From: Paraburkholderia edwinii
GTDB taxonomy: Bacteria > Pseudomonadota > Gammaproteobacteria > Burkholderiales > Burkholderiaceae
Assembly (NCBI RefSeq): GCF_019428685.1
Contig: NZ_CP080095.1
Location: 248,001-312,000, forward strand
DNA length: 64,000 nucleotides
Reading direction: 5' to 3'
Below, in pieces: positions 48,544-58,973 of the stretch. The stretch's first letter is position 1. Every line of letters begins with the position of its first letter. A program made the position numbers and the translations under genes. Under the pieces are notes generated by a model. The model saw nothing but the letters and a program-made list of their open reading frames with translations, was not told the origin of the DNA and searched no databases.

Positions 48544-49647
48544 TTAGATGCGCATCGGCATCACCACGTATTTGAACTCGTCGTTCTCGGGTATCGTGAT
48601 CAGCGCGCTAGAACTCGCGTCGCCGAGGCTCACCTGCAGCATGTCCACCTTCAGGTTCGCCAGTACATCCAACAGGTACGTGACGTTAAAGCCGATATCG
48701 ACCGCGTCGCCCTGATACGCGATTTCCAGTTCTTCCTGCGCTTCTTCCTGGTCCGCATTCGTCGACATGATCTTCAACTGGCCCGGCTCGATAATGCAGC
48801 GCACGCCCTTGAACTTGTCCGACGTCAGAATCGCCGCACGCTGCAGCGAGCGCTGCAGTTCCTCTCGCCCGATCACGAACGAGTTCTTGTGAGTCTTCGG
48901 AATCACGCGCTGGAAATCGGGGAATTTGCCTTCCACCAGCTTCGACACCAGTTCAACCTGGCCGAAGCTGAATTTCACTTGCGTCTGCGCAATGTCAATC
49001 TTCAGCACGTCGTCGATGTCTTCGAGCAGGCGTTGCAGCTCGAGAATCGTCTTACGGGGGATGATCACTTCCTGGCGCGCGAAGTTGCCTTCAATCTTCA
49101 TCGACGAAAACGCGAGACGGTGACCGTCCGTCGCAACCGCCATCAGCTGGCTGCCGTCCACCACAAGCAGCATGCCGTTCAGGTAGTAGCGGATGTCCTG
49201 CTGCGCCATCGCGAAGTACACCATGCCGAGCAGCTGGCGGAACGTCTTCTGCGGAACCGCGAGGTTCGCGCCGAAATCCTTCGCTTGCGCGACCGTCGGG
49301 AACTCGTCCGCGGCCAGCGTTTGCAGCGCGAAACGGCTCTTGCCGGACTGCACCGTCAGACGCTTGTCGTTCAACGTCAAGGTGACTTGCCCGTCGGGCA
49401 TCGCGCGCAGAATATCGAGGAGTTTTCTTGCTGCTACCGTCGTCGCAACTGATTCGCCGCCGACACCGAAGTCGCCGTGCGTCGTGATCTGAAGCTCGAG
49501 GTCCGTAGATAGGAACGACACATCGGGGCCGTTCTTGGTAATCAGCAAATTGGCGAGGATCGGCAACGTATGGCGGCGTTCAACAATGCCACTCACGGTT
49601 TGCAGCGGCCTGAGGAGGTTATCTCGTTCGGTCTTGACCAGTTGCAT
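48544..49647 (-). CDS. dnaN: DNA polymerase III beta subunit (sliding clamp)
   Basis: DnaN (367 aa) forms the ring clamp that tethers DNA polymerase III to DNA. The three-fold repeated clamp domains are evident. The N-terminus LRPLQTVSGIVERRHTLPIL and the C-terminus EFKYVVMPMRI are diagnostic, with the hydrophobic pocket formed in part by the terminal VMPMR. The start ATG 49647 has AAGGA nine bases upstream. The 350-bp gap to dnaA is larger than in many bacteria and has no gene. Confidence 0.98.
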   Translation of the reverse strand: MQLVKTERDNLLRPLQTVSGIVERRHTLPILANLLITKNGPDVSFLSTDLELQITTHGDFGVGGESVATTVAARKLLDILRAMPDGQVTLTLNDKRLTVQSGKSRFALQTLAADEFPTVAQAKDFGANLAVPQKTFRQLLGMVYFAMAQQDIRYYLNGMLLVVDGSQLMAVATDGHRLAFSSMKIEGNFARQEVIIPRKTILELQRLLEDIDDVLKIDIAQTQVKFSFGQVELVSKLVEGKFPDFQRVIPKTHKNSFVIGREELQRSLQRAAILTSDKFKGVRCIIEPGQLKIMSTNADQEEAQEELEIAYQGDAVDIGFNVTYLLDVLANLKVDMLQVSLGDASSSALITIPENDEFKYVVMPMRI

Positions 49648-49997
49648 AGAGTTCCTTCGTTGATGTATCGGCCTGCTCGCGTCGCCTGACCGCTTCGATG
49701 CGCTGCATATGGCCCCGGCCCCCCGCCGGCGCCCACTATCACCTCAGTGCGCGCCGTCCGGCGTCATTCGTCTTACCCCGCCTGGCGCCCGTTCTTGAGT
49801 CAGCGAACGGCCGGGCGGTTAAACCTATATTGTGCCTGAAAACGGTAGCGCTTCCCTAAAATGGGGGCGCTCGGCGAAATAAACAGAACGATTTTGCCAG
49901 CCCGTCGCGACGCGCCGATCCTGCTCGCGCGTCGCTTTCCGTGCCGCATAAGCGAGCCCCGCTGGCTTGCCGGCGGTTGCGCCGCAGCGCCGTCACC
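49648..49997. other. dnaA-dnaN intergenic region (350 bp)
   Basis: GC-rich, with no ORF and no consensus DnaA box. A short AT-richer patch (about 49.82-49.84 kb, GGTTAAACCTATATTG) on the dnaN side may contain its promoter. Nothing else is recognisable. Confidence 0.5.
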
Positions 49998-51647
49998 TCA
50001 GCCTTTGAGCGTCTGTTCGAGCACGTGCAGCTCGTGGTTCAGCTGCGCGTCCTTGCCCCGTTCGTCCGCGATCTTGCGCACCGCATGCAGCACGGTCGTA
50101 TGGTCGCGGCCGCCGAAAAGCTCGCCGATTTCCGGCAGGCTCTTCTGCGTCAATTCCTTCGCCAGGTACATCGCGATTTGCCGCGGACGCGCGATGTTCG
50201 CAGGCCGCTTCTTCGAATACATATCTGCGACCTTGATGCTGTAAAAGTCAGCGACGGTCTTCTGAATGTTTTCGACAGAAATCTGCCGGTTCTGAACCGT
50301 CAGCAAATCTTTTAATGCTTCCTTCGTCAGCTCGATCGAAATCTCGCGCCCGTGGAACTTCGAGTACGCGAGGATCTTGCGCAGCGCGCCCTCGAGCTCG
50401 CGCACGTTCGACCGAAGATGCTTCGCGACGAAGAACGCGACGTCTTCCGACAGACTCACGCCTTCGGATTGCGCCTTGCGCATCAGGATCGCGACGCGCA
50501 TCTCAAGCTCGGGCGGTTCGATTGCGACGGTGAGGCCCGAGTCGAAGCGCGAGATCAGACGATCGTCGATACCCGAGATTTCTTTCGGATACGTATCGCT
50601 GGTGATGATCACCTGCGCCTTGTTCGCAACGAGCGCCTCGAACGCGTAGAAGAACTCTTCCTGCGTGCGCGACTTGCCCGAGAAGAACTGGATATCGTCG
50701 ATCAGCAGAAGGTCGAGCGAATGGTAGTAGCGCTTGAAGTCGTCGAACGCTTTACGCTGGTACGCCTTCACCACGTCCGACACGTATTGTTCCGCGTGGA
50801 TGTAGCGGATGCGCGCGCCGGCTTTGTCCATCAGCAGCTGATTGCCGATCGCATGGATCAGGTGCGTCTTGCCGAGGCCCACGCCGCCGTACAGGAAGAG
50901 CGGGTTGTACGACACGCCCGGGTTGTCGGCCACCTGAATCGCCGCCGCGCGCGCGAGCTGGTTCGCCTTGCCGGTGACGAAATTGTCGAAGGTCAGCACC
51001 GGGTTCAGCTTCGAGCGCTCGTACATCGAGTCCGTTTCGCCGCTGCTGGCCGGCGCGCCGCCTTGCGACGGGCGCCAGGTGCGGCGCGCGGCGGCGGCTT
51101 CGTTTGCGTCGAGGCTCGGGAGGTCGAGGTCGGCGGAATCGTCGGCGGTTTGGTGTGACGAATGGTGGATCGCGTGAGCGTGCTGGGCGGCGGCACTATG
51201 TGCACTATGTGCGCCATTGGCCGCGGACATGCCACCAGCCGTCGCGCTGCCGCCGAAGCCGCTCGCGCCGACGCGCGCAGCGTGTGCCGCTTGCACCGCG
51301 CTCACAGCTGCGTTAACTGCAGCCACGCCGCCATTCAACGCAGACGCGGACGACGGACGTGCTTGTGCAGCCTGCGCCTGCGGAGCACCGCGCATCGATG
51401 CTTTGGGATCCAGGACAAACTGCACGTCGACCGGCGTGTGCCAGAAATCGCGTGCGAGGTCGGTGATACGTCCGGAAAACTGGCTCTTGACCCAGTCGAG
51501 CTTGAACCTGTTCGGCGCAGCAATGCTCAACGTGTTCGCGTCGGCGTCGAAGGCGACCGGGGCCAACGGTTTGATCCACGTAACGTACTGCTGGGGCGTC
51601 AATTCACGCTCCAGCAATGCGGAACAGTGTTGCCAGAATTCGTTCAT
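49998..51647 (-). CDS. dnaA: Chromosomal replication initiator DnaA
   Basis: DnaA (549 aa from ATG 51647) binds DnaA boxes at oriC and opens the duplex. Domain I has [21 protein letters not shown]. Domain II is a long Ala/His/Ser-rich linker (about 95-205), unusually extended as in Burkholderia. The AAA+ domain has Walker [11 protein letters not shown], Walker [14 protein letters not shown] and sensor [12 protein letters not shown]. The C-terminal helix-turn-helix signature is [14 protein letters not shown]. An in-frame extension of 17 codons upstream has no support; MNEFWQHC is the usual start. No strong Shine-Dalgarno precedes it. Confidence 0.98.
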   Translation of the reverse strand: MNEFWQHCSALLERELTPQQYVTWIKPLAPVAFDADANTLSIAAPNRFKLDWVKSQFSGRITDLARDFWHTPVDVQFVLDPKASMRGAPQAQAAQARPSSASALNGGVAAVNAAVSAVQAAHAARVGASGFGGSATAGGMSAANGAHSAHSAAAQHAHAIHHSSHQTADDSADLDLPSLDANEAAAARRTWRPSQGGAPASSGETDSMYERSKLNPVLTFDNFVTGKANQLARAAAIQVADNPGVSYNPLFLYGGVGLGKTHLIHAIGNQLLMDKAGARIRYIHAEQYVSDVVKAYQRKAFDDFKRYYHSLDLLLIDDIQFFSGKSRTQEEFFYAFEALVANKAQVIITSDTYPKEISGIDDRLISRFDSGLTVAIEPPELEMRVAILMRKAQSEGVSLSEDVAFFVAKHLRSNVRELEGALRKILAYSKFHGREISIELTKEALKDLLTVQNRQISVENIQKTVADFYSIKVADMYSKKRPANIARPRQIAMYLAKELTQKSLPEIGELFGGRDHTTVLHAVRKIADERGKDAQLNHELHVLEQTLKG

Positions 51648-51847
51648 CAAGTCGCTGTCGTTATGGTTGCACCGCGCATTCGACGCTGCTCTTGTCACTT
51701 CACGCGACGAGGCCCGAAGCAGCCGGACGAAACAGCCCCAAACGCTTGCGCCACAAGGCTTTGCGGCAGCGAGCGAAATGGAGCGGCGTGCAGGATTCTT
51801 GGGATGTAAGGCGAGATTCTAAACCCAAATCGCGCCGGAAAGTTGAG

Positions 51848-51856
51848 TTATCCACA
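51848..51856 (+). promoter_or_regulatory. Consensus DnaA box TTATCCACA
   Basis: A perfect match to the high-affinity DnaA box lies about 200 bp upstream of the dnaA start, suited to both replication initiation and dnaA autoregulation. Confidence 0.75.
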
Positions 51857-51923
51857 GGGCACGATCAACCGCGCGCGACCTGCTTTGCGCGGCCGCAGCG
51901 CGCCCGAACGCTGACCTAAACTA

Positions 51924-51952
51924 TTGACGACCAAAAGAAAACCGGTTTAAAT
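51924..51952 (+). promoter_or_regulatory. Sigma-70-type promoter for rpmH-rnpA
   Basis: TTGACG at 51924-51929 and TTAAAT at 51947-51952 are separated by 17 bp. The -35 is near-consensus and the -10 weaker. It points toward rpmH with a leader of about 170 bp. Confidence 0.55.
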
Positions 51953-52128
51953 AGCGGGTTCCGCAGAAACCAATTTCTCGTGCCGCCCGGCCAGCGTGAA
52001 TGCCGGGTCGCCAGGCGCCCGCTGAAGACGCAAGACACGCAGTAACCAGGCGGCGCGCCGTACCCGTCCGCAAGCGGTCCAGAGCAGCGGCCCACCGTGG
52101 TCATTTCACACAAGAAAGTGAGAGCAAC

Positions 52129-52263
52129 ATGAAACGTACTTACCAACCTTCCGTTACCCGTCGCAAACGCACCCATGGCTTTCGCGTGCGCATGAAGACT
52201 GCCGGCGGCCGCAAGGTCATCAACGCCCGCCGCGCGAAGGGCCGCAAGCGTCTGGCCATCTAA
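52129..52263 (+). CDS. rpmH: 50S ribosomal protein L34
   Basis: A 44-aa highly basic protein reading [20 protein letters not shown] and then [19 protein letters not shown]. This is the canonical L34 sequence and length. Start ATG 52129 follows GTGAGAGC. First gene of the rpmH-rnpA-yidD-yidC cluster. Confidence 0.98.
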
Positions 52264-52397
52264 GGCAGACGCGGTCGTCGTCATCAGCGGTATTGGCGCA
52301 ACGTCGTCTGCGGTCTTCGTCCATCTTGTCCCGCGCTGTGGCTGATACCCGCGATGTGGCGGGAACGGCAGCAGCGCAGCAGAACGTCACCGTTCCG

Positions 52398-52841
52398 ATG
52401 CAGCGAGCGCAAGCCGCCTTTCCCAAAGCCGCCCGGCTGCTCAAAACGGATGAGTTCTCATCCGTTTTTCGTTTGCGCCCGTGGCGGCGTACCGCGCATT
52501 TCGTCGTCTATGCGCGGCCCACGGGGAATGACGCGCGGCTTGGTCTCGTCATCGGAAAGAAGTTTGCGCCACGCGCGGCCACGCGGAATCTGATCCGCCG
52601 GCTTGCGCGCGAAGCGTTCCGGTTGCGTCGCGGGGAATTCGGCGGGTGGGACGTGTTGATCCGGCTTCATACAAAGATCGACAAGAAGGTTTTCCCCAGC
52701 GCGTCGTCGTCGCCGTTGAAAGCGTTGTTCCGCGGCGAGATCGATGGGCTGCTGGATAAGGTGGCGCGCGAGATCGCAAGGCGGGAAGCCGCGCCGCCCG
52801 CGGTGGCTGAGACGCCCGCCACACCGCCGGCGGCGCCATGA
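52398..52841 (+). CDS. rnpA: Ribonuclease P protein component
   Basis: About 147 aa from ATG 52398, the protein subunit that helps the RnpB RNA mature tRNA 5' ends. The family signature [20 protein letters not shown] followed by [10 protein letters not shown] (the RNR motif) is intact, as is [18 protein letters not shown] at the N-terminus. A longer in-frame extension to 52293 is unlikely. The Ala/Pro-rich C-terminus (about 20 residues) is a betaproteobacterial extension. Followed by yidD 37 bp downstream. Confidence 0.95.
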   Translation: MQRAQAAFPKAARLLKTDEFSSVFRLRPWRRTAHFVVYARPTGNDARLGLVIGKKFAPRAATRNLIRRLAREAFRLRRGEFGGWDVLIRLHTKIDKKVFPSASSSPLKALFRGEIDGLLDKVAREIARREAAPPAVAETPATPPAAP

Positions 52842-52878
52842 AGGTCGAAGCGTGTTTGGCGGTCCGGCCGCTGTAGCC

Positions 52879-53109
52879 ATGCAAACGGTACTGTTCGCTT
52901 TACTGCGGTTTTACAAAGTTGCCGTGAGTCCGCTGCTCGGCAACCGGTGCCGTTTTTATCCTTCCTGTTCTGATTACGCGCGCGAAGCAATCCAGTATCA
53001 TGGCGCCGCGCGCGGAACATACCTCGCCGCCAGGCGTCTGTGCCGCTGCCATCCGTTTTCGGCCGGCGGCGTCGATCTAGTCCCGCCACCCAAATCTGAA
53101 AAGCGCTGA
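52879..53109 (+). CDS. yidD: YidD membrane protein insertion efficiency factor
   Basis: A 76-aa protein with the YidD core: [20 protein letters not shown] (with the Cys pair) followed by [16 protein letters not shown], and [20 protein letters not shown]. YidD assists membrane insertion together with YidC and the Sec pathway. ATG 52879 gives the standard length. It lies between rnpA and yidC, the standard order. Confidence 0.95.
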   Translation: MQTVLFALLRFYKVAVSPLLGNRCRFYPSCSDYAREAIQYHGAARGTYLAARRLCRCHPFSAGGVDLVPPPKSEKR

Positions 53110-53137
53110 TGCGCTCTCGCCTCGACTGAGACAACGC

Positions 53138-54805
53138 ATGGATATCAAACGCACGGTCCTATGGGTCATCTTCTTCGTATCGCTTGTCATGCTGTTCGAC
53201 AACTGGCAGCGGTTCCATGGGCACCCGTCGATGTTCTTCCCGAGCGCGACGCCGACGCGCACTGCAACCACCGCCGCGTCCGGCACGACGACGCCCGGCA
53301 CGCAGACGTCGGATCTGCCGCAGACCACTGACGCAGGCACCGCGCCCGGCACGACCACGCCGGCCGAGCAGAAGGCCCAGCAGATTCCGTTCAGCACGGA
53401 CGTGTACCGCGGCGATATCGATACGCAGGGCGGCACGCTGTCGAAGCTCACGCTCATCAAGCAAGGCGATGGTAAGCAGCCGGATCTCGTGATCACGCTG
53501 TTCGATCACACGAAGGACCACACGTATCTCGCGCGTACCGGTCTCTTCGGCGGCGATTATCCGAATCACAACGACATCTTCACGCCGGTCCCGAACCAGG
53601 TGCACGACCTGGCGGGCAACGCGAACACGATGAAGATCAGCCTCGAGTCGCCGGTAAAAGGCGGCGTGAAGGTCATCAAGACCTACACGTTCACGCGCGG
53701 CAGCTATGTGATCAACGTCGATACGAAGGTCGAGAACGTCGGCACGACGCCGGTCTCGCCGACCGCGTATATGGAGCTCGTGCGCGACAGCCAGCCGGTC
53801 GAAACGCCGCGCTTCTCGCACACGTTCATCGGGCCGGCGGTGTACACGGCCGAGCATCACTTCCAGAAGCTGTCGTTTAGCGATGTCGACAAGAACAAGG
53901 ACGACTACGCCACCTCGGCCAACAACGGCTGGGTCGCGATGGTCCAGCATTACTTCGCGTCGGCGTGGATTCCGAAAGAGGGCGTCGAGCGCAAGATCTA
54001 CATCAACAAACTCGACCCGTCGCTGTATCGCGTCGGTGTGACGCAGCAGCTGCCGACCATCCAGCCGGGCCAGTCGTATGACGTATCGGCGCGCCTCTTC
54101 GCCGGTCCGGAAGAAGAGCGCATGCTCGAAGGCATCGCGCCGGGCCTCGAACTCGTCAAGGACTACGGCTGGGTGACGATCATCGCGAAGCCGCTTTTCT
54201 GGCTGCTCGAGAAGATCCACAGCTATGTCGGCAACTGGGGCTGGGCGATCGTGCTGCTCACGCTGCTGATCAAGGCGGTGTTCTTCCCGTTGTCGGCGGC
54301 CAGCTACAAGTCGATGGCGCGCATGAAGGAAATCACGCCGCGTATGCAGGCGCTGCGCGAACGCTTCAAGGGCGATCCGCAGAAGATGAATTCGGCGCTG
54401 ATGGAGCTGTACAAAACCGAGAAGGTGAACCCGTTCGGCGGCTGTCTGCCGGTCGTGATTCAGATTCCAGTGTTTATCTCGCTGTACTGGGTGCTGCTGT
54501 CGTCAGTCGAAATGCGCGGCGCGCCGTGGATTCTGTGGATTCACGATCTGTCGCAACAGGATCCGTATTACATCCTGCCGGTGCTGATGGCCGTCTCGAT
54601 GTTCATTCAGACGCGTCTGAACCCGACGCCGCCGGACCCGGTTCAAGCCAAGATGATGATGTTCATGCCGATCGCGTTCTCGGTCATGTTCTTCTTCTTC
54701 CCGGCCGGTCTCGTGCTGTACTACGTCGTGAACAACGTGCTGTCGATCGCGCAGCAGTACTACATCACGCGGATGATGGGTGCGAGCAAGAAGAAGCCGG
54801 CGTGA
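53138..54805 (+). CDS. yidC: Membrane protein insertase YidC
   Basis: YidC (555 aa) inserts and folds inner-membrane proteins with or without SecYEG. An N-terminal TM ([18 protein letters not shown]) is followed by a Thr/Ala/Pro-rich linker and the large periplasmic P1 beta-domain (about 80-340). The conserved core has five helices: [60 protein letters not shown] and [20 protein letters not shown] are visible. A basic tail (GASKKKPA) ends the chain. An intrinsic terminator follows. Confidence 0.98.
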   Translation: MDIKRTVLWVIFFVSLVMLFDNWQRFHGHPSMFFPSATPTRTATTAASGTTTPGTQTSDLPQTTDAGTAPGTTTPAEQKAQQIPFSTDVYRGDIDTQGGTLSKLTLIKQGDGKQPDLVITLFDHTKDHTYLARTGLFGGDYPNHNDIFTPVPNQVHDLAGNANTMKISLESPVKGGVKVIKTYTFTRGSYVINVDTKVENVGTTPVSPTAYMELVRDSQPVETPRFSHTFIGPAVYTAEHHFQKLSFSDVDKNKDDYATSANNGWVAMVQHYFASAWIPKEGVERKIYINKLDPSLYRVGVTQQLPTIQPGQSYDVSARLFAGPEEERMLEGIAPGLELVKDYGWVTIIAKPLFWLLEKIHSYVGNWGWAIVLLTLLIKAVFFPLSAASYKSMARMKEITPRMQALRERFKGDPQKMNSALMELYKTEKVNPFGGCLPVVIQIPVFISLYWVLLSSVEMRGAPWILWIHDLSQQDPYYILPVLMAVSMFIQTRLNPTPPDPVQAKMMMFMPIAFSVMFFFFPAGLVLYYVVNNVLSIAQQYYITRMMGASKKKPA

Positions 54806-54855
54806 TGTGATTGCGCCGCGCATCCAGCGCGGCTAGTTTTTCCGGCAATAAAACA

Positions 54856-54890
54856 AAAGCCGTCCTTCAGAATTGAAGGACGGCTTTTTT
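54856..54890 (+). terminator. Strong intrinsic terminator after yidC
   Basis: AAAGCCGTCCTTC pairs perfectly with GAAGGACGGCTTT around AGAATT and is followed by TTTTTT. It closes the rpmH-yidC transcription unit and may also stop the convergent XRE gene. Confidence 0.9.
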
Positions 54891-54957
54891 ATCGGCTGCA
54901 ATCGTCAATGATGGTCAACAACGGTCGACTACCGTCGGCTACGAGCCAGTCGGTTGA

Positions 54958-55401
54958 TCACTCTTCCTCGACGTCGCCGTAGAATTGCGCGACCAGTTCC
55001 TGCACCAGATAACGATGGTGCGGCATCAACGATTCGATCTTGTTCGCCAGCTCGAGCGACTCGGCCGAAGTTGGATACTTCTCTTCAGGCGGCGGCGGTG
55101 GTGGTGGCTTTACCGGCTTTGGCTTCCTCTTCGTGGTCGTCGTGACTTTCGGCGAAGGCCCGTATTGCAACCAGTGCAGGTCGACGTTGAGCGCGTTCGC
55201 AAGCGTCTCGAGCTTGTCGCGTTTCGGGATCGTGCGGCCTTTCAGCCATTTGTCGACCGTTTGCGTCGACACGGGATCGCCCTCGAAGCGCAAATTGAAA
55301 AAGCGCGCGAGTTCGGTCGGACCGTCCGGCTTTTCCGGAACGCGTCTTAGCGCGAGCTTGAGGCGATCGGAGAAGGCTCGTTTTTCGTAGGAGGTAGGCA
55401 T
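54958..55401 (-). CDS. XRE-type helix-turn-helix regulator with proline-rich linker
   Basis: About 147 aa. The N-terminal domain (residues about 1-75) is a Cro/CI-like HTH: FSDRLKLALRRVPEKPDG, then TQTVDKWLKGRTIPKRDKL and ETLANALNVDLHWL. It is followed by a linker of lysines and prolines (KPKPVKPPPPPPPEEK) and a helical C-terminus (LELANKIESLMPHHRYLVQEL). The start is uncertain: in-frame ATGs at 55416 and 55443 are alternatives, none with a clear ribosome-binding site. An inverted repeat (GAGATTG-8-CAATCTC) overlaps the start region and could be an autoregulatory operator. Its targets are unknown. Confidence 0.8.
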   Translation of the reverse strand: MPTSYEKRAFSDRLKLALRRVPEKPDGPTELARFFNLRFEGDPVSTQTVDKWLKGRTIPKRDKLETLANALNVDLHWLQYGPSPKVTTTTKRKPKPVKPPPPPPPEEKYPTSAESLELANKIESLMPHHRYLVQELVAQFYGDVEEE

Positions 55402-55754
55402 GTCGAGATTGTGCATTTGCAATCTCAAGTCGTAGCCAACCATACAGGCTAAGATTAGCTTAATTGAGATATGAATGACTCGATTCAGAATCGAATCAGA
55501 GAATGCTTAAGAAGCTAGCAAGAACGTCAGAATCCATACGTGGAAAGCGAAGCGTCGTAAGATCTTTTGCTCGATCAACTGAGTCAATCTTATGCGCAGC
55601 TTATCTCAAATAAGATACGTCTGTACGCCAAACAGCGGAATCAAGACTCACCGCTGGGTCGAAGACCCGCCGCACCGCCGCGCTACAATGCTCGGCGCTT
55701 GAAGAACCCACTCCAGACGCGCTGTTTGCGAAATTTCAGATTTTTCGATTTGCC
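55402..55754. other. XRE-mnmE divergent intergenic region
   Basis: About 350 bp with no gene. It contains the inverted repeat GAGATTG...CAATCTC at about 55402-55423 and AT-rich stretches (55.44-55.62 kb) with short symmetric elements such as TATCTCAAATAAGATA near 55601-55616. These are likely promoters of the XRE gene and mnmE. Confidence 0.45.
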
Positions 55755-57182
55755 ATGCTCTCGACCGACTCCGATCCCATCGTCGCCATCGCCACCGCAC
55801 CCGGACGCGGCGGGATCGGCGTCGTGCGTATTTCGTTCGGACGGGCCGGCGAGGCAGCCGCCGAAACGTTGATGCGCGCACTCACGGGGCAAGTGCTGAA
55901 GCCGCGTCACGCCAGTTACGTCGGGTTCCTTGACGAAGCCGGCAACGTGCTCGATCGCGGCATCGCGCTGTACTTTCCGGCGCCGCACTCGTACACCGGC
56001 GAACATGTGCTCGAACTGCAGGGCCACGGCGGCCCGATCGTGCTGCAGCTCGTGCTGCAACGCTGCGTCGACGCGGGCAAGGCCTTCGCGCTGCGCCTCG
56101 CTGAGCCGGGCGAATTCACGCGCCGCGCGTTCCTCAACGACAAGCTCGACCTCGCGCAAGCGGAAGCCGTCGCGGATCTGATCGAGGCGAGCACCGAGGC
56201 TGCGGCACGGTCGGCGGGACGATCGCTCGAAGGCGCGTTTTCGCGCGACATCCACGCGCTCGTCGAAGAAGTCATCACGCTGCGGATGCTCGTTGAAGCG
56301 ACGCTCGATTTTCCGGAAGAGGAAATCGACTTCCTCGAAGCCGCGGATGCGCGCGGCAAGCTCAGGCGGATTCGTCAGCGTCTTGCAGCCGTGCTCCGTG
56401 ATGCGCGGCAAGGCGCGCTGCTGCGCGAAGGGCTGTCGGTCGTGCTGGCGGGGCAGCCGAATGTCGGCAAGTCGTCGCTGCTGAATGCGCTGGCGGGCGC
56501 CGAACTCGCGATCGTCACCCCGATCGCCGGCACGACGCGCGACAAGGTCGCCCAGACGATTCAGATCGAAGGCATTCCGCTGCACATCATCGACACGGCC
56601 GGCCTGCGCGATACGGAAGACGAAGTCGAGAAGATCGGCATCGCTCGCACCTGGAGCGAGATCGAAAAGGCCGATGTCGTGCTGCATTTGCTCGACGCAC
56701 GCGCAGGCGTGACGGCCGAAGACGAGCGCATCGCTGAGCGCTTTCCTAAAGGCGTGCCTGTAGTGCGGGTTCTGAATAAGACGGATCTGACGGAATTCCC
56801 AGCGGCCGTACGCGAACTCGAAGCCGCAAATGGCAAAGGTGAGGGCGAAGCATCACGCAGCGCCGACCTGCGCGAAGTCCGCCTGTCAGCGAAACACGGC
56901 GACGGCATCGCACTGCTGCGCGCGGAACTGCTGCGCATTGCGGGCTGGCAGGCTGGAGCAGAAAGCGTCTATCTCGCACGCGAGCGTCATCTGATTGCAC
57001 TGCGCGCCGCCGACGCGCACCTGGCGCTCGCCACCCAACACGCCGATCAGAACGCCCAGGCGCTGGATTTGTTTGCGGAAGAATTGAGGCTCGCGCAGGA
57101 GCAATTGAATTCGATCACCGGCGAATTCACTTCCGATGATCTGTTGGGGGTGATTTTCAGCCGCTTCTGTATCGGCAAATAG
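55755..57182 (+). CDS. mnmE: tRNA modification GTPase MnmE
   Basis: MnmE (475 aa) with MnmG installs the cmnm5/nm5 group on wobble U34 of several tRNAs. The N-terminal tetrahydrofolate-binding domain has [21 protein letters not shown] and the E-rich helical part [20 protein letters not shown]. The inserted G domain (about 225-375) has [33 protein letters not shown] and NKTDL. The C-terminal motif FCIGK with the essential Cys is intact. It is independently transcribed, 950 bp after yidC. Confidence 0.97.
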   Translation: MLSTDSDPIVAIATAPGRGGIGVVRISFGRAGEAAAETLMRALTGQVLKPRHASYVGFLDEAGNVLDRGIALYFPAPHSYTGEHVLELQGHGGPIVLQLVLQRCVDAGKAFALRLAEPGEFTRRAFLNDKLDLAQAEAVADLIEASTEAAARSAGRSLEGAFSRDIHALVEEVITLRMLVEATLDFPEEEIDFLEAADARGKLRRIRQRLAAVLRDARQGALLREGLSVVLAGQPNVGKSSLLNALAGAELAIVTPIAGTTRDKVAQTIQIEGIPLHIIDTAGLRDTEDEVEKIGIARTWSEIEKADVVLHLLDARAGVTAEDERIAERFPKGVPVVRVLNKTDLTEFPAAVRELEAANGKGEGEASRSADLREVRLSAKHGDGIALLRAELLRIAGWQAGAESVYLARERHLIALRAADAHLALATQHADQNAQALDLFAEELRLAQEQLNSITGEFTSDDLLGVIFSRFCIGK

Positions 57183-57237
57183 CAAAGCAAGACATCGCGC
57201 GAAAACACTAGCACGCGCGAATCCACACACGCAGCAT

Positions 57238-57513
57238 TCAAGCCGACTGGATGGCCTCTTGCGTTCCGTCAGCCGCTTCAATCGGTTGCGGAAACATCAC
57301 GCCGAGGCCGCCGGCATCGAACTCGTCGAGTTCAATCAGCAGGCTATCGATTGCGCACAACTGCACCTTGGTCAGCATCGGCGCTTCGAGCAGCCGATGC
57401 AGCCGCTGTCGCCAATAAGCCGATGTGAGAATAGGACCGCCGAAATCGCCAGTCAGTGATGGACGCATCACACGAGCAATGTGAGCAATATCGCGATCGA
57501 GCAACCCGTTCAT
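57238..57513 (-). CDS. Small conserved-looking protein of unknown function
   Basis: About 91 aa from ATG 57513: MNGLLDRDIAHIARVMRPSL, later GPILTSAYWRQRLHRLLEAP and KVQLCAIDSLLIELDEFD. It is helical and soluble, with no known motif; codon use looks genuine (strong third-position GC). The family is not recognised. It is convergent with mnmE. Confidence 0.6.
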   Translation of the reverse strand: MNGLLDRDIAHIARVMRPSLTGDFGGPILTSAYWRQRLHRLLEAPMLTKVQLCAIDSLLIELDEFDAGGLGVMFPQPIEAADGTQEAIQSA

Positions 57514-57985
57514 ATGCGCCCCCCGGTGCAATAGTCAGGCCCCTACGTTCTATTACGTCTGATCTTCTGAAGATTAAATGTAGCGCCCTTTTCATCGCCG
57601 CGCCACCCTCCAATAACAGGTAGGTCGCATTTAATGCGCAATGGGATTAGACGAATAGATATGCCAAGCATAGGCGCGCGACTGCGATCGCAATCGGGCG
57701 AGCAATGCGGCGTTTAAGGGGCAATTCGGAGAGTGATCAGTGAAGTGACGCAGAGTGCGGCGGCGCAATAGACTCACAACGGCTCATCGTCCGCTGTCTT
57801 GCCGCCCGGTGGGGACTCCGAGCCGCACAACGTGGTAAGCGCAGGGCTCGGCAAGATCCAGAGCCAACAGCTACACGAAGCACGCTTTCCACGAAACACA
57901 AAACAGCGCGAATGAGCGCGAATACTCGCAACAACCGACCCGAACGCCTCCCGCGATCGCGAAAGGAATCCGGAGCCGGGAATGC
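57514..57985. other. Intergenic 470 bp, nothing recognised
   Basis: Only short frames without ribosome-binding sites or recognisable products occur here. No RNA structure was identified by eye. Confidence 0.4.
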
Positions 57986-58156
57986 TCAGTGATGCAGGAA
58001 GCTACGGATCGGATGCCGCCAATCCATCCGGCGCGCCGCGTCAAACTCTTCCTCGAGCTGCTGGCGATGTTCCTGCCAAAGCTCATCCGAAAAGAGAAAT
58101 GCGACGATCAGAAGCGGCACAATCAGAAACGCGCCTAGAACCAGATGCTCGATCAC
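57986..58156 (-). CDS. 56-aa small single-TM protein
   Basis: A GTG at 58156 with a strong GGAGG six bases upstream opens a 56-codon frame. One hydrophobic helix (VLGAFLIVPLLIVAFLF) is followed by a charged amphipathic tail (DELWQEHRQQLEEEFDAARR, then MDWRHP). The good ribosome-binding site and the membrane-plus-coil layout argue that it is real. It looks like a small inner-membrane protein facing the cytoplasm. Function unknown. Confidence 0.55.
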   Translation of the reverse strand: MIEHLVLGAFLIVPLLIVAFLFSDELWQEHRQQLEEEFDAARRMDWRHPIRSFLHH

Positions 58157-58340
58157 ATTAGCCTCCGTGGATCGATGTTGACTCGCAATTTCATTGTAGG
58201 CGTCCTACCTGTTGCTGCATGCATTCCGTGTGGGTGAGCACGCACAATCTTCACTGAGATTGCAGACCGTACCTTTTCGCCAAGGTTCACCCTCGCACGG
58301 CTCATTGCTACACAACGGTGGCGCAACGCCACAAAGCACT

Positions 58341-58973
58341 CTAGGCAGCGGCCTTTTTCCAGGCCGCTGCGAGCATGCCGGCCCCGATCAGTAAGGTTCC
58401 ACCTGTGCGATTTACAGCAAGTTGCACGCCAGGCCGGCGAATTGCGCGACGCGCCACCGACGCAAGCAACGCGTAACCGAGCGCATTGAGCGCGCCGAGC
58501 GTGACAAAGGTCGCCTCGAACACCGCAATCTGCGACCACGTCGCGACTTGCGTATCGATGAACTGCGGCACGAACGCGACAAAAAAGACAATGCTCTTCG
58601 GGTTGAGCGCCGTTACTGCGTATGCATGGGTAAAAATGCGGCCCGTGCGCGTCTCGGTGCTCGTGTCGAGCGTCGCGTCTTCGGCTTGGACCGGCGCGCG
58701 CCACAACTTCACACCGAGATAGATCAGGTAAGCGGCGCCGACCCATTTGAGCGCGGTGAAAAGCGTTGCCGACGCGGCGAGGATCACGCCGAGCCCGAGC
58801 ATCGACGCGGTCATCGACGTCAGATCGCCAAGCGCGACGCCCGCGGTGGTCGCAAGCGCATAGCGGCGTCCGTGACCGAGCGCGTACGACACGACGAGCA
58901 GCACGGTGGGGCCGGGAATGGCGACGAGAATGGCTGATGCAATAAAGAACGGAAGCCAGTGGGCCAGCGTCAT
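58341..58973 (-). CDS. LysE/RhtB-family amino-acid exporter
   Basis: A 210-aa inner-membrane protein from ATG 58973 with GGGAG upstream. It has six hydrophobic segments and the family signature LVAIPGPTVLLVVSYALGHG near the N-terminus. GVALGDLTSMTASMLGLGVI and WVGAAYLIYLGVKLWRAP follow. Such proteins export amino acids (threonine, homoserine and similar) by proton antiport. The substrate cannot be told. The gene stands alone. Confidence 0.93.
   Translation of the reverse strand: MTLAHWLPFFIASAILVAIPGPTVLLVVSYALGHGRRYALATTAGVALGDLTSMTASMLGLGVILAASATLFTALKWVGAAYLIYLGVKLWRAPVQAEDATLDTSTETRTGRIFTHAYAVTALNPKSIVFFVAFVPQFIDTQVATWSQIAVFEATFVTLGALNALGYALLASVARRAIRRPGVQLAVNRTGGTLLIGAGMLAAAWKKAAA

Larger units (their letters stand above)
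51648..52128. other. dnaA-rpmH intergenic region, probable oriC
   Basis: This 480-bp divergent gap between dnaA and rpmH is the typical oriC site in many bacteria. It holds one consensus DnaA box and an AT-richer patch around 51.92-51.96 kb next to the rpmH promoter. Only one perfect box is seen, so the exact origin may include weaker boxes or extend elsewhere. Confidence 0.55.

Noticed and set aside
48532..49452. 306-codon plus-strand frame opposite dnaN
   Set aside because: Antisense shadow of dnaN, with His/Arg/Gln-rich composition typical of such frames.
53159..54220. 353-codon minus-strand frame opposite yidC
   Set aside because: Shadow of yidC; extremely Arg-rich, no homologous motif.
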